From Nitrososphaerota archaeon (GTDB lineage: Archaea; Thermoproteota; Nitrososphaeria; Conexivisphaerales; Conexivisphaeraceae): a DNA stretch of 48,307 nucleotides. Numbering within the stretch: the stretch's first letter is position 1; every line of letters starts with the position of its first letter. Shown here piece by piece: positions 41,762 to 48,307 of the stretch. The DNA is taken from the NCBI GenBank assembly GCA_015522695.1, contig WALT01000005.1, forward strand, positions 1 through 48,307. Reading direction: 5' to 3'. The translations under genes were made by a program, and so were the position numbers. The notes beneath the pieces were generated by a model. The model was given only the letters and a program-made list of their open reading frames with translations. It ran no database searches and was not told where the DNA came from.

Positions 41762-43333
41762 CTAGCTGGGAACTCCGCCTCGACGACGCTGCGCAGCGCA
41801 GTAGGCCAACCCCGCCGCGAGCGCCGCCGCGGACGCAGCGAGCGCCATGGGGACAGCGCTCGGGATCAGGAACCACGCCGCGATCCCGGCGGCCCCGGCG
41901 CCCGCGACGAGCCCCGGCGCGAGGCAGTTCCAGCCGCCCGCACTGGCGGGAGCGTCCTCGTTCAAGCGCTCCCTGATCAGCGTGGGGAGCTCCAGCGCAT
42001 CTTCGATCGACCTGGCGAGCTTCCTGATCCTCCTCATTATCTCCTCCCTATAGGCCTCGGACTCCAGGCCCTCCTTCCTGAGCACGGATGAGAGGACGGG
42101 GAGGAACTTGAACTCCGGATCGAGCGCCTTGCACACGCCCTCGAGCACCATGACCATCCTCACGTAGAGCACGAGGTTCTTCGAGAGCCTGAAGGGGAAC
42201 CCGTGGATGGCCCTCCCGGCGATCCTGAGGAGCTCCTCGACCTCGGACTGCGACGCTATTCCCTCCCCCCTGGCCTCCTCGAGCATGAGCTCGATTGCCC
42301 TCCTCAGTAGCCTCCTGTCCGCCCCCGGCTGCACAGCGCCCAGCTCCGATAGCGCCTCCAGGGTCCAGTCGGGGTCCCCCTCCACTATCGCCCTGTATAA
42401 CCTGACCATGGATAGCCTGGTCCTCCGATCGAGCCTCCCGACCATGCCGAAGTCGTAGAGCACGATCCTCCCATCGGCGGTCACTGATATGTTTCCGGGA
42501 TGGGGGTCGGCGTGGAACGCCTCACCGCTCAGGACCATGCCCATGAAGAGCCTCGCTAACCTGTTGGCCAGCTTCCTCCTGTCAACGCCGGCCGCGTCGA
42601 TCCTCTCGACGTCCGTCACCTTGATCCCGGGAACGTACTCCATGACCAGCACCCGACTGGTGGAGAGCTCGCGCACGACCCTGGGCACCACTATATTCCT
42701 CCCGGGACTGCCCCTCAGCTCCATGTTCGATGCCTCCCTCCTGAAGTCCAGCTCCTCGTACACCGTGGACTCCACTTGGTCCAGCGCCGAGGACAGCGAG
42801 AACCGTATCGATGGGTCCAATACCCATCCGAAGTACCTTATCAGGGTCCTGAGGACGGCGATGTCCTCCTCGACGCGCTCCCTGACGCGGGGCCTCTGCA
42901 CCTTGACGACGACATCCCTCCCCGCATACCTGGCCCTGTAGACCTGGCTGAGGCTGGCGCCCGAGATAGGGTTGCGGTCGAACTCCTCGAACACCTCCCC
43001 TATGGACCTCCCCAACTCGGCCTCGATGAGGGGCTTGACCTCGTCGAAGTCGTCGGGGGGAACCTCATCTTGGAGCCTGGAGAACTCGGCTATATATGGA
43101 TCCGGCAGCACGTCGGGGCGGGCCGAGAGCACCTGGCCGAGCTTTATGAAGAGCGGGCCGAGCTCGATGAACGTGCCGACGGCACGCGCGGCGTGAGACC
43201 TCATCCTCTTCGCGTCGGCGCCCTGCGGATGTCCCCTACTCCTGCGGTACTTGGAGTCGTCCCTGAAGAACCTCAACGCTACGGGAGCGAGCCTGAGGGC
43301 AAGCTCCACGGTCCGCAGGCGAGCGCCCGGCAT
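41762..43333 (-). CDS. ABC1/UbiB-family atypical kinase-like protein
   Basis: A 523-residue protein. The KxGQ motif is in LFIKLGQVLSARPDVLP, the Ala-rich loop is ASLSQVYRARYAGRDVVVKV (with the ATP-binding Lys), the ExD region is YEELDFRREASN, and the catalytic HADPHPGN and YDFGM follow. The last 60 residues form a two-helix hydrophobic hairpin, so it is probably tethered to the membrane. Homologues act in quinone or lipid biosynthesis or transport. The coding region is visibly GC-rich (many GCG/GCC/GGC codons) compared with flanking genes, and lies next to a transposase remnant, suggesting transfer. Confidence 0.9.
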   Translation of the reverse strand: MPGARLRTVELALRLAPVALRFFRDDSKYRRSRGHPQGADAKRMRSHAARAVGTFIELGPLFIKLGQVLSARPDVLPDPYIAEFSRLQDEVPPDDFDEVKPLIEAELGRSIGEVFEEFDRNPISGASLSQVYRARYAGRDVVVKVQRPRVRERVEEDIAVLRTLIRYFGWVLDPSIRFSLSSALDQVESTVYEELDFRREASNMELRGSPGRNIVVPRVVRELSTSRVLVMEYVPGIKVTDVERIDAAGVDRRKLANRLARLFMGMVLSGEAFHADPHPGNISVTADGRIVLYDFGMVGRLDRRTRLSMVRLYRAIVEGDPDWTLEALSELGAVQPGADRRLLRRAIELMLEEARGEGIASQSEVEELLRIAGRAIHGFPFRLSKNLVLYVRMVMVLEGVCKALDPEFKFLPVLSSVLRKEGLESEAYREEIMRRIRKLARSIEDALELPTLIRERLNEDAPASAGGWNCLAPGLVAGAGAAGIAAWFLIPSAVPMALAASAAALAAGLAYCAAQRRRGGVPS

Positions 43334-43588
43334 TCAGCGCCCCTTCCGGGACGCGCTCGGAGCGAACTCCAGCAGCAGGTGCAGCAGTGGATGCTCCCTG
43401 GGATCGAAGATGTCGAAGTGGACCTCGTAGAAGTCCTCGTACTCGCGCACGTGGAGCCCCATGGGCCCCCTGTACTGGGCTCTGGCGCCCCAGGGAAGCC
43501 CGAACACTGTTTCCTCGAACCAGGGTGGAAGTCCTGCCATGATCTCCTTGCTTATCCTGATCCTCCACAACTCACTCCACTTTGACAC
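43334..43588 (-). CDS. 84-residue protein of unknown function between UbiB and Hsp20
   Basis: A small protein I do not recognise. It has many aromatic residues (LPPWFEETVFGLPWGARAQY, then YEDFYEVHFDIFDP) and no membrane helix. It overlaps the Hsp20 gene by 17 bp upstream and touches the UbiB stop-to-start junction downstream (start of UbiB at 43333), so the three are clearly one operon. It has the same high GC as its neighbours. Confidence 0.7.
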   Translation of the reverse strand: MSKWSELWRIRISKEIMAGLPPWFEETVFGLPWGARAQYRGPMGLHVREYEDFYEVHFDIFDPREHPLLHLLLEFAPSASRKGR

Positions 43589-43952
43589 TCCTGGTGCCCT
43601 TCACGGGTATCCTCACGGTGAGGACTCCGTTCTCATACTTCGCGGTGATCTCGCCCTCGGGATCCGGGGGAAGAGGTAGCGGGATCACCCGGTGGATCTT
43701 CATGGGCCTCTGCTCCCAGTGGAATACGATGCCCTCCGGCGCCTCCCTCTTGGCAGCAATCGTGAGGACCGATCCGCTGAGCGTCGTCTTTATCGATTGC
43801 TTGTCGAAACCGGCCATATCAGCGACGACCGCTAGCTCGGAGCCCTCCTCGTATATATCGATCGGCGGCATGACAAGCTCGAAGAACGCCTTGGAGCGGG
43901 AGCTCAGCTCCCTCGAGAGCTCCCTCGAAATGTACTTGGCCAGATCGCTCAT
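43572..43952 (-). CDS. small heat-shock protein (Hsp20/alpha-crystallin family)
   Basis: A 126-residue chaperone. The alpha-crystallin domain starts at MPPIDIYEEGSELAVVADMA, includes LSGSVLTIAAKREAP and MKIHRVIPLPLPPDPE, and ends ITAKYENGVLTVRIPV, where NGVLTVRIP is the family A-x-x-x-N-GVL motif. It lacks an IxI tail after the domain (ends RSVKVE). It would hold unfolded proteins in solution. It is first in the operon with the 84-residue protein and UbiB; a TATA-like CATAATAATAAGG precedes it on the minus strand (about 43970-43982). Confidence 0.92.
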   Translation of the reverse strand: MSDLAKYISRELSRELSSRSKAFFELVMPPIDIYEEGSELAVVADMAGFDKQSIKTTLSGSVLTIAAKREAPEGIVFHWEQRPMKIHRVIPLPLPPDPEGEITAKYENGVLTVRIPVKGTRSVKVE

Positions 43953-44276
43953 TGGGATCGTTGAAGCAGACCTTATTATTATGAGTTTCGCAGTTCTAGG
44001 GTGAGCTGCAGAGGATTATCTACCTAAAGCTGGTGGTCAAGGGCGTAGAAGAGGTTCGGGAGGGCTGCCGCCCCATCGCCTAACCCGCTACCGAGAAAAG
44101 CCCGTTTAAACACGGAAAAACGCTAGAACCATAAAATGGAATTGAAAGAGAACTAACAAATTACGGTGTAAGACACGCGTACGTAGCATCGGCTGATATT
44201 GTTCATTGAGAGTGGTGTTCATTATTGGTGGGAAATATTTATCTGAGTGGGATGGAATTATTTTGTTGGTGGGATT
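43953..44276. other. gene-free spacer between Hsp20 and VapBC-like pair
   Basis: About 320 bp holding the divergent promoters. TATA-like CATAATAATAAG (minus strand, near 43975) serves Hsp20, and GAAATATTTATCTG (44232-44245) serves the VapBC-like pair. A stretch at 44009-44080 can be read as a short open frame (LKLVVKGVEEVREGCRPIA) ending in a stop; it may be a gene remnant but matches nothing I know. Confidence 0.45.
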
Positions 44277-44531
44277 TTGATCACTAGGGTTAGGGTTGAC
44301 AGGAAGGGTAGGGTGGTTCTGCCCAAAGATGTTAGGGAGGCGCTTGGTATACGTGAGGGGGATGAGGTTGTTCTGGTGCTTAGGGGTGGCAGGGTTTGTA
44401 TAGAGAGGGTGGAGGATCCCTATAGGGTTCTGGAGGATGTTCTCGGTGATCTGGTCTTTAGCCGTGGGCTTAGGGCCATGGCTGAGAGGGAGGCTTTGAA
44501 GAGCGCTGGTGATAGGCTGAGGGGTCATTAG
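44277..44531 (+). CDS. vapB: AbrB/VapB-type antitoxin
   Basis: An 84-residue protein. TRVRVDRKGRVVLPKDVREA, LGIREGDEVVLVLRGGRVCI is a complete SpoVT-AbrB swapped-hairpin domain; the acidic C-terminal half (VEDPYRVLEDVLGDLVFSRG) would bind and block the toxin. The TTG at 44277, preceded by GGTGGG, gives the usual N-terminus; a longer frame from 44247 lies in the promoter. It is followed after 3 bp by the PIN-like gene, the standard antitoxin-first order. Confidence 0.88.
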   Translation: MITRVRVDRKGRVVLPKDVREALGIREGDEVVLVLRGGRVCIERVEDPYRVLEDVLGDLVFSRGLRAMAEREALKSAGDRLRGH

Positions 44532-44534
44532 GGG

Positions 44535-44954
44535 TTGGTCGTAGAGGTTCTTGTTGAGACGGGTTTTCTCCTGGCGCTTAACCCCCGGGACAAGAATCAT
44601 GGATGGGCGCTGGAGGTGCTCGAGGACGGTAGGAGAAGGAGGGTTCTCCTGTACCTCTCACCGGCTGCCCCTCTCGAGCTATCGCTTATCATGAAGTCCA
44701 GGGGTATCGGTGATGAAGGTGTCTCGAGGGCGTTAAGGGCTATTGATGCTGCTATCAGGGGGTACACGGTGCCTAGATATGCCCCGCTAGAGATCATGCA
44801 CATGGCATACGCCGCTGAGCTCAGAGCGAGGTACCCCGAGCTAACGTTCTTCGACTCCCTCCACACATCGATGGCAATACTGAATAACCTAGTCTACTAC
44901 GACTTGGACGATAAGGTCAGGGAAGTAGTAGAGATGGAGCTGAGAAGTTCCTGA
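44535..44954 (+). CDS. vapC: PIN-domain toxin of VapC type, with Glu at the first catalytic position
   Basis: A 139-residue PIN-domain protein. VEVLVETGFLLALNPRDKNH corresponds to the first acidic site, but the usual DT(S/N) is ET; LELSLIMKSRG carries the second acid, and LTFFDSLHTSMAI the third (D). PIN toxins cut tRNA or rRNA. A Glu in place of the first Asp may preserve metal binding or weaken activity. Start TTG at 44535, 3 bp after vapB. The next reading frame, a tnpB remnant, begins 2 bp after its stop. Confidence 0.82.
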   Translation: MVVEVLVETGFLLALNPRDKNHGWALEVLEDGRRRRVLLYLSPAAPLELSLIMKSRGIGDEGVSRALRAIDAAIRGYTVPRYAPLEIMHMAYAAELRARYPELTFFDSLHTSMAILNNLVYYDLDDKVREVVEMELRSS

Positions 44955-44956
44955 CG

Positions 44957-45719
44957 GTGACATTCAGATATGAGGAAGAGGAAGGCGAGCCCGTTGAGAA
45001 GATCGCTTGGGACAGTAACGAGAGGAGCCTAGACGGCTTCAACCCTAAACTAGGCTGGATCAGGATAGACCTGACCAAGCTATTCCACATCCACAGGGTT
45101 TACGAGTTGAAGAGGAAAAGGCTCCAAAGCCTAGCATCAAAGAAGCCATCGTTAAGGAAGACCCTGGCAAAATACTCTAGAAGAGAGAGGAATATGGCTA
45201 AAGATCTCCTGCACAAGTCGACGACCATCCTAGCAAGGGAGTTTAAGGGATACGTCCACGGCTTCGAGGATCTAGAGAAGAGGAGGATGTTCACATACTC
45301 GAAGATCCATAATAGAAGAATTGCGAAAAGCGATTGGAAGACGATGATCGCCTTCATGAGTTATAAATCGAAAGTTAAAATCCTCAACCCGTACAATTCG
45401 ACTAAAGGGTGCTCCAGGTGTGGGATGATCAATCATGCCCCGAAGGGAGCAATATATGAGTGCAGAAGTTGTGGGTTGAGGATAAACAGGCAGCTAAACG
45501 CATTCGATAAACCTCTACCTTCAGATGGAGGGCCTTACTCCAAGCCCAAGGCTCTTCAAAGAGCTGATGAGGGCCTGGAGAGGGTTCACCCTGACAGGGG
45601 AGGAGGCCGATGAGGGGCTCGATGAACTCGTGAGAGCCCCTAGGCCGATGAATCCCAAGACCTACGTATGTCCATTAAAGACTACGCAGGTCAGAACCCT
45701 GTGTAGATATAGCCCATAG
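44957..45719 (+). pseudogene. tnpB: truncated, frameshifted TnpB (IS200/IS605- or IS607-type)
   Basis: The N-terminal half is missing; what remains starts near the first RuvC motif, KIAWDSNERSLDGF, and continues through KRLQSLASKKPSLRKTLAKY and the second motif GYVHGFEDLEKRR. The zinc finger CSRCGMINHAPKGAIYECRS-C is intact. The third RuvC motif reads INRQLNA, where the usual DRQLNA supplies an Asp. One extra T at about 45503 shifts the frame; reading past it gives NLYLQMEGLTPSPRLFKELM and GFTLTGEEADEGLDELVRAP, the normal tail, ending at 45719. So the nuclease is inactive by truncation, Asp loss and frameshift. Confidence 0.85.
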
Positions 45720-45835
45720 TGTGATGAGCTCATGGGATGGGGGAGCCGTGAGCCCCCGAACCGGCAGATGAGGGGATGGGCGTAAAGCCCACCCTGAACG
45801 CTGGAAGCTCCCCACTTCAGTAGGGAGTAGCTCAC
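45720..45835 (+). ncRNA. structured 3' end of the tnpB element (possible omega-RNA/right end)
   Basis: Right after tnpB come clustered hairpins: GGGGG (45739-45743) with CCCCC (45753-45757); TGGGC-GTAAA-GCCCA (45777-45791) extended by AGGG/CCCT; and CTCCC (45808-45812) with GGGAG (45823-45827), followed by TAGCTCAC. In IS200/IS605-like elements this position holds the right end and the 3' part of the guide RNA that TnpB uses. Expression is not shown. Confidence 0.5.
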
Positions 45836-46345
45836 CTGATGGACAGCCCTCTCCTAGATCTCATACTACGTGTAAGCGGTTTGCATTGGAGGCCCATGAC
45901 ATGATGCGATATTATTCCATGGATTTGTCGATGAGGACGTACTCCCTGAGAAATACCTCGATTCATCTGTCCATGGACATGACATTCAGATGGCATATCG
46001 TTCAGTTCTGCTGGCTAAATGAGCTCGAGGGCGATCGCAGTCAGGTACAGATCACAACGTACAAAATCTGAAACTCTACCCGTGGCTATACATTAATAAT
46101 AGTATAATCTAGTGATACCCAGTTCGATCAGAAGATAGCAATGACTTCACAATCGAGACCGACTATTAGGTGATCACTATCACTGAACATTTAGTGAGAT
46201 ATTTATATTCCAACAAATATATACATATGATGAATAAAATACTGGATTCAATTCAATAATTCAGGTCAGTTATCCTTCCTCCCTTACGGAAGGGAGGGTA
46301 ATTCGCAATTTCCTAGCCCACCTTGGTAAGAGATCTTTTATCGTA
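45836..46345. other. gene-free AT-rich accessory spacer
   Basis: About 500 bp with no convincing gene. A 61-codon open frame at 45886-46071 has no family resemblance and odd composition. The AT content rises toward 46200-46260. A perfect stem-loop at 46278-46297 (CCTCCCTT-ACGG-AAGGGAGG) resembles the hairpin ends of IS200/IS605 elements or a terminator. Confidence 0.5.
46278..46297. repeat. perfect 8-bp stem, 4-nt loop hairpin
   Basis: CCTCCCTT at 46278-46285 and AAGGGAGG at 46290-46297 flank ACGG. It is followed by GTAATTCGC, not a T run, so an element-end hairpin or transcript 3' end are both possible. Confidence 0.85.
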
Positions 46346-46377
46346 GACTAAGGTTATATTTAAATATAACCTTAGTC
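46346..46377. promoter_or_regulatory. perfect 32-bp palindrome over the TATA box of the AbiE-like module
   Basis: The left arm GACTAAGGTTATATTT (46346-46361) is the exact reverse complement of the right arm AAATATAACCTTAGTC (46362-46377), with no spacer. The centre, TATATTTAAATATA, is a TATA box about 25 bp upstream of the ATG at 46389. A dimeric repressor bound here would block TBP, which fits autoregulation by a toxin-antitoxin protein. Confidence 0.85.
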
Positions 46378-46388
46378 AACAAATATAC

Positions 46389-47027
46389 ATGCCAAGGATA
46401 TCACTGGCCAAGATCCTCAAGGGAAGGCTTCTGAAGATAGCGGAGCTTCAGGATCTGTTGATGGTCGAGCTTTCCAAGAGGTTCGACTTCATCCTTCACG
46501 GCGGTACGGCCGTGTGGAGGGTCTATGGAGGAAAGAGATTCTCCTATGATGTGGACGTCTATTTCGTGAAGCCGGAGGATATCAGGAGGTTCCTTTCAGG
46601 TGTAGGGTGGGCCAGACTGACGAAGAGTAGGATGACGAGGACGGACAGGGCATACTTCAGGATCGAGGATCGAGTTCCCGTAGAGCTCGAGGTCTCCCCC
46701 CCTCCTGAGGGGCTCAAGCCGATGGAGGGCGATTTCTGGCTTGCAGACGGAACTAGCATGGTGGTCAAAACCCTAGCCCCGGAGGACCTTCTAAGGGAGA
46801 AGGTAGAGGCCTTCATGGATAGAGGGAAGACCAGAGATCTCTATGACGTCTACTACCTTCTGGACTTCTGCGGGCGGGAAAGGATCGGAGGCCTCCTCAG
46901 GAAGCTCCTCCCTCTACTGGGATCGCCGCCCAGCGACTTCTCTGGACTCGAGGAGCTCGTGCTCGTGGGCAGGGCCCCGGACTTCGATACGATCAAGTTC
47001 AAGGTGATGGCGTATGCCGAGGGTTAA
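46389..47027 (+). CDS. abiEii: AbiEii-like nucleotidyltransferase toxin
   Basis: A 212-residue DNA polymerase beta-like nucleotidyltransferase. Motif I is FILHGGTAVWRVYGGKRFSY with GG-T and DVDVYF supplying the two Asp; motif III/IV pieces are VKTLAPEDLLREKVEAF and the diagnostic KTRDLYDVYYLL. AbiEii/MenT proteins modify tRNA or bind GTP to stop growth, giving phage abortive infection. The gene is first here, although bacterial abiE has the antitoxin first. It overlaps the next gene by 14 bp, and the palindrome lies directly upstream. Confidence 0.88.
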   Translation: MPRISLAKILKGRLLKIAELQDLLMVELSKRFDFILHGGTAVWRVYGGKRFSYDVDVYFVKPEDIRRFLSGVGWARLTKSRMTRTDRAYFRIEDRVPVELEVSPPPEGLKPMEGDFWLADGTSMVVKTLAPEDLLREKVEAFMDRGKTRDLYDVYYLLDFCGRERIGGLLRKLLPLLGSPPSDFSGLEELVLVGRAPDFDTIKFKVMAYAEG

Positions 47028-47610
47028 ATATGCTGAGCTGATGGAGAGGCTCAGAAGGTCAGATCTGTTCACCTTCAGGTTATTGGAGGGCGAGGTAGGG
47101 CAGGGCTATGCGAAGCTCCTCATATATAACTTGAGGCGACGGGGGGAGATAATCGAGCTGGTCAAGGGCGTTTACAGCTTTAAAAAATCACCCTATATGA
47201 TCGTCAAGGCCATGCCCAGGTCCTACGTCGGCCTAGGCACGGCGGCCTTTCTCCATAAGATGTGGGAACAGGTACCGAATATAATGATACTTTCGCCCCT
47301 CGTCTCGAGGACCGTCAAGGGAGGAGAAAGGACTGTGGCCGGGATGAAGGTGATTCTGAAGAAGATCTCCAACGACATGTTCTTCGGCTACGAGCCCCTC
47401 TACCTGGAGGAGATAGATGGATGGATCAAGATCTCCGATCCCGAGAAGACCCTCATAGACATGGCCTACTTCAACGATCCCCTCCTCTGGGAGGTGCTCG
47501 AAGATGCCGAGGTGAATAGAATTAGGCTGAACAAATACTTGAGGCTGATGGAGCGGAGGAGGGTGAGGGGGTGGAGGAATGTCCGTAGGGTTCTACAAGG
47601 GTTGACGTGA
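47014..47610 (+). CDS. abiEi: AbiEi-like antitoxin with N-terminal winged helix
   Basis: A 198-residue protein. Residues 1-55 look like a winged helix (AELMERLRRSDLFTFRLLEG and LLIYNLRRRGEIIELVKGVY), as in AbiEi. The middle has SYVGLGTAAFLHKMWEQVP and the later DGWIKISDPEKTLIDMAYF, which is the typical PEKTLID segment of the AbiEi C-terminal antitoxin domain. It would neutralise the upstream toxin (type IV) and bind the upstream palindrome to repress the operon. The ATG start overlaps the toxin's end by 14 bp. Confidence 0.85.
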   Translation: MPRVKYAELMERLRRSDLFTFRLLEGEVGQGYAKLLIYNLRRRGEIIELVKGVYSFKKSPYMIVKAMPRSYVGLGTAAFLHKMWEQVPNIMILSPLVSRTVKGGERTVAGMKVILKKISNDMFFGYEPLYLEEIDGWIKISDPEKTLIDMAYFNDPLLWEVLEDAEVNRIRLNKYLRLMERRRVRGWRNVRRVLQGLT

Positions 47611-48002
47611 AGACACTGTATTCGGGTTATCATCTACGTCGACGGGTCTCCTTCGCGACTGAGCCCACAACGAGCTCCAAACCAGCTTAGGTTAAGGGCT
47701 CATGTTCATTCCCGCCTTAAAATGTCATGTTATGATGTAGAGCTTTTCGTTCGAATGTTGCGTAAACGGAATAGAATGGTTTTACCGTGTAGATAGCGAC
47801 CATTGATATTGTTATCTATAAGGTCGACTTTTAAGCGATGGCTTGGATATCGTCTATCAGTTTTCACGTTCCCCTATAGTGTTGGACATGATCCATGTAC
47901 GACGTGGAATCGACTCAACATGAACGAAGCTATCCACAGTCTGTGGTCGGGATCGCACAAGTTCATGAAATCCCCCATATCCGTCCATTCGCCCCCTCAA
48001 GA

Positions 48003-48087
48003 GTTACGTTAAATGAAAACCAAGAATAAATCACGATCATGATCGGCTTGGACTATGGGTTCTTCATGTGGTTACGTTAAATGAAAA
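48003..48087. repeat. 17-bp direct repeat, two copies 68 bp apart
   Basis: GTTACGTTAAATGAAAA occurs at 48003-48019 and 48071-48087. A looser third version, TTTACGTCAAATCATT, begins at 48130. Spacing (68 and about 59 bp) and unit length do not give a clean array in what can be seen. Confidence 0.85.
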
Positions 48088-48140
48088 TGGGTCTGAGGAC
48101 GTCCCTCAGTATGGGCCCGTTTCCATTCTTTACGTCAAAT

Positions 48141-48168
48141 CATTCATCATTCATCATTCATCTTTCAT
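48141..48168. repeat. heptamer tandem repeat (CATTCAT, four units)
   Basis: Three exact CATTCAT units and one CTTTCAT unit run head to tail. This simple repeat lies 50-80 bp upstream of the partial gene at the right edge. Confidence 0.85.
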
Positions 48169-48217
48169 CGCCGATCGACCGAAAGATATTCAAACTAGCT
48201 AAATCGATGAAAATGTG

Positions 48218-48307
48218 ATGAAGATGAAAAGGAGAACTTTACCCAAGGATGCAAAGGTGTTCTACAGGGGAAGATGGGTCAATGTCTCAGAGATAGCACC
48301 AAAGGCC
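48218..48307 (+). CDS. start of an unidentified gene, cut by the window edge
   Basis: An open frame with starts at ATG 48218 or ATG 48224 (GTG 48215 also in frame) reads MKMKRRTLPKDAKVFYRGRW, then VNVSEIAPKA, and leaves the window. The basic start and following sequence look coding, but 30 residues are too few to name a family. Confidence 0.45.
   Translation, partial: MKMKRRTLPKDAKVFYRGRWVNVSEIAPKA

Larger units (their letters stand above)
47611..48214. other. gene-free spacer with short repeats
   Basis: About 600 bp without a convincing gene; a 69-codon frame at 47803-48012 has no family resemblance. Near the right end it holds a 17-bp direct repeat, a (CATTCAT) tandem array, and a small hairpin CTGAGG-ACGTC-CCTCAG at 48093-48109. 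Confidence 0.5.

Noticed and set aside
42776-43585. 269-codon plus-strand open frame opposite UbiB and the 84-residue gene
   Set aside because: Antisense of clearly recognisable UbiB and Hsp20-operon coding sequence; long only because of high GC.
44106-44600. 164-codon minus-strand open frame
   Set aside because: It is the antisense shadow of vapB and the start of vapC; its composition is rich in Pro, Asn and Thr and it has no family pattern.
45886-46071. 61-codon open frame
   Set aside because: No family resemblance, no TATA box or ribosome-binding site at a sensible distance, in decayed mobile-element DNA.
48003-48168. CRISPR array
   Set aside because: Only two exact 17-bp copies, no regular 25-40 bp repeat with constant spacers, and no cas genes in the window.

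Overview
The window reads as a chromosomal segment of a thermophilic archaeon, probably of the TACK/Thermoproteota side (a Korarchaeum- or Bathyarchaeia-like lineage is possible, but I cannot fix the taxon without a search). Support comes from archaeal-only or archaeal-type genes: RNA polymerase subunit K, an Alba-like protein, a histone, ribosomal protein S17e, the KEOPS subunit Cgi121, a TIP49/RuvB-like ATPase, a two-domain LSm protein, archaeosine tRNA-guanine transglycosylase, archaeal-type S-adenosylmethionine synthetase, an aCPSF2-like nuclease, a PAC2 protein and a tRNA-Glu with a 14-nt intron. TATA-like boxes 25-35 nt before start codons and 1-4 nt gene overlaps are common.

Layout. 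1-0.6 kb: an IS607-type serine recombinase runs off the left edge, followed by a small helical ORF and tRNA-Cys. 0.7-15.8 kb: informational and biosynthetic housekeeping genes (beta-hydroxyacid dehydrogenase, TIP49, ilvE-pheA-aldolase-rpoK-Alba-metK-MTHFR-like-Trm112-like, inositol monophosphatase, ileS, ubiX, a S17e/SerK-like/Cgi121 operon, histone, tRNA-Glu). 15.9-22.9 kb: a PhoU/AbrB regulator diverges from a six-gene redox cluster across an AT-rich spacer carrying a 13-bp inverted repeat. The cluster encodes a DUF2096-like protein, an MvhD-like protein with altered cysteines, two different HdrA proteins, a winged-helix protein and an HdrC-heme b membrane fusion, and looks like a Qmo/Hdr hybrid without HdrB. 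23.0-24.9 kb: a DrrAB-type ABC exporter. 25.1-32.1 kb: an NCS1 permease, a small membrane protein, a DUF917 protein, a hydantoinase, an Asp/Glu/hydantoin racemase and a dipeptide-epimerase-like enolase form one apparent hydantoin/thiohydantoin catabolic operon, ending with an AK6-like kinase.

32.1-41.4 kb: a DUF5678-type protein paired with a retropepsin-like protein, a decayed TFB-like pseudogene, then RNA-metabolism genes (LSm, TgtA, aCPSF2-like), PAC2, a presenilin-family intramembrane protease, a stand-alone LigD phosphoesterase domain, a membrane-anchored hydrolase and a RibD-type reductase. 41.4-48.3 kb is accessory: an IS5-like transposase remnant, a GC-rich UbiB/84-aa/Hsp20 island, a VapBC-like pair abutting a truncated and frameshifted tnpB with a structured 3' end, an AbiE-like toxin-antitoxin pair preceded by a perfect 32-bp palindrome centred on its TATA box, and a repeat-rich spacer leading into a partial gene.

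The most promising systems for follow-up are the Qmo/Hdr-like cluster with two non-equivalent HdrA subunits, the hydantoin/thiohydantoin operon, the DUF5678/retropepsin pair, and the reversed AbiE module with its palindromic operator.
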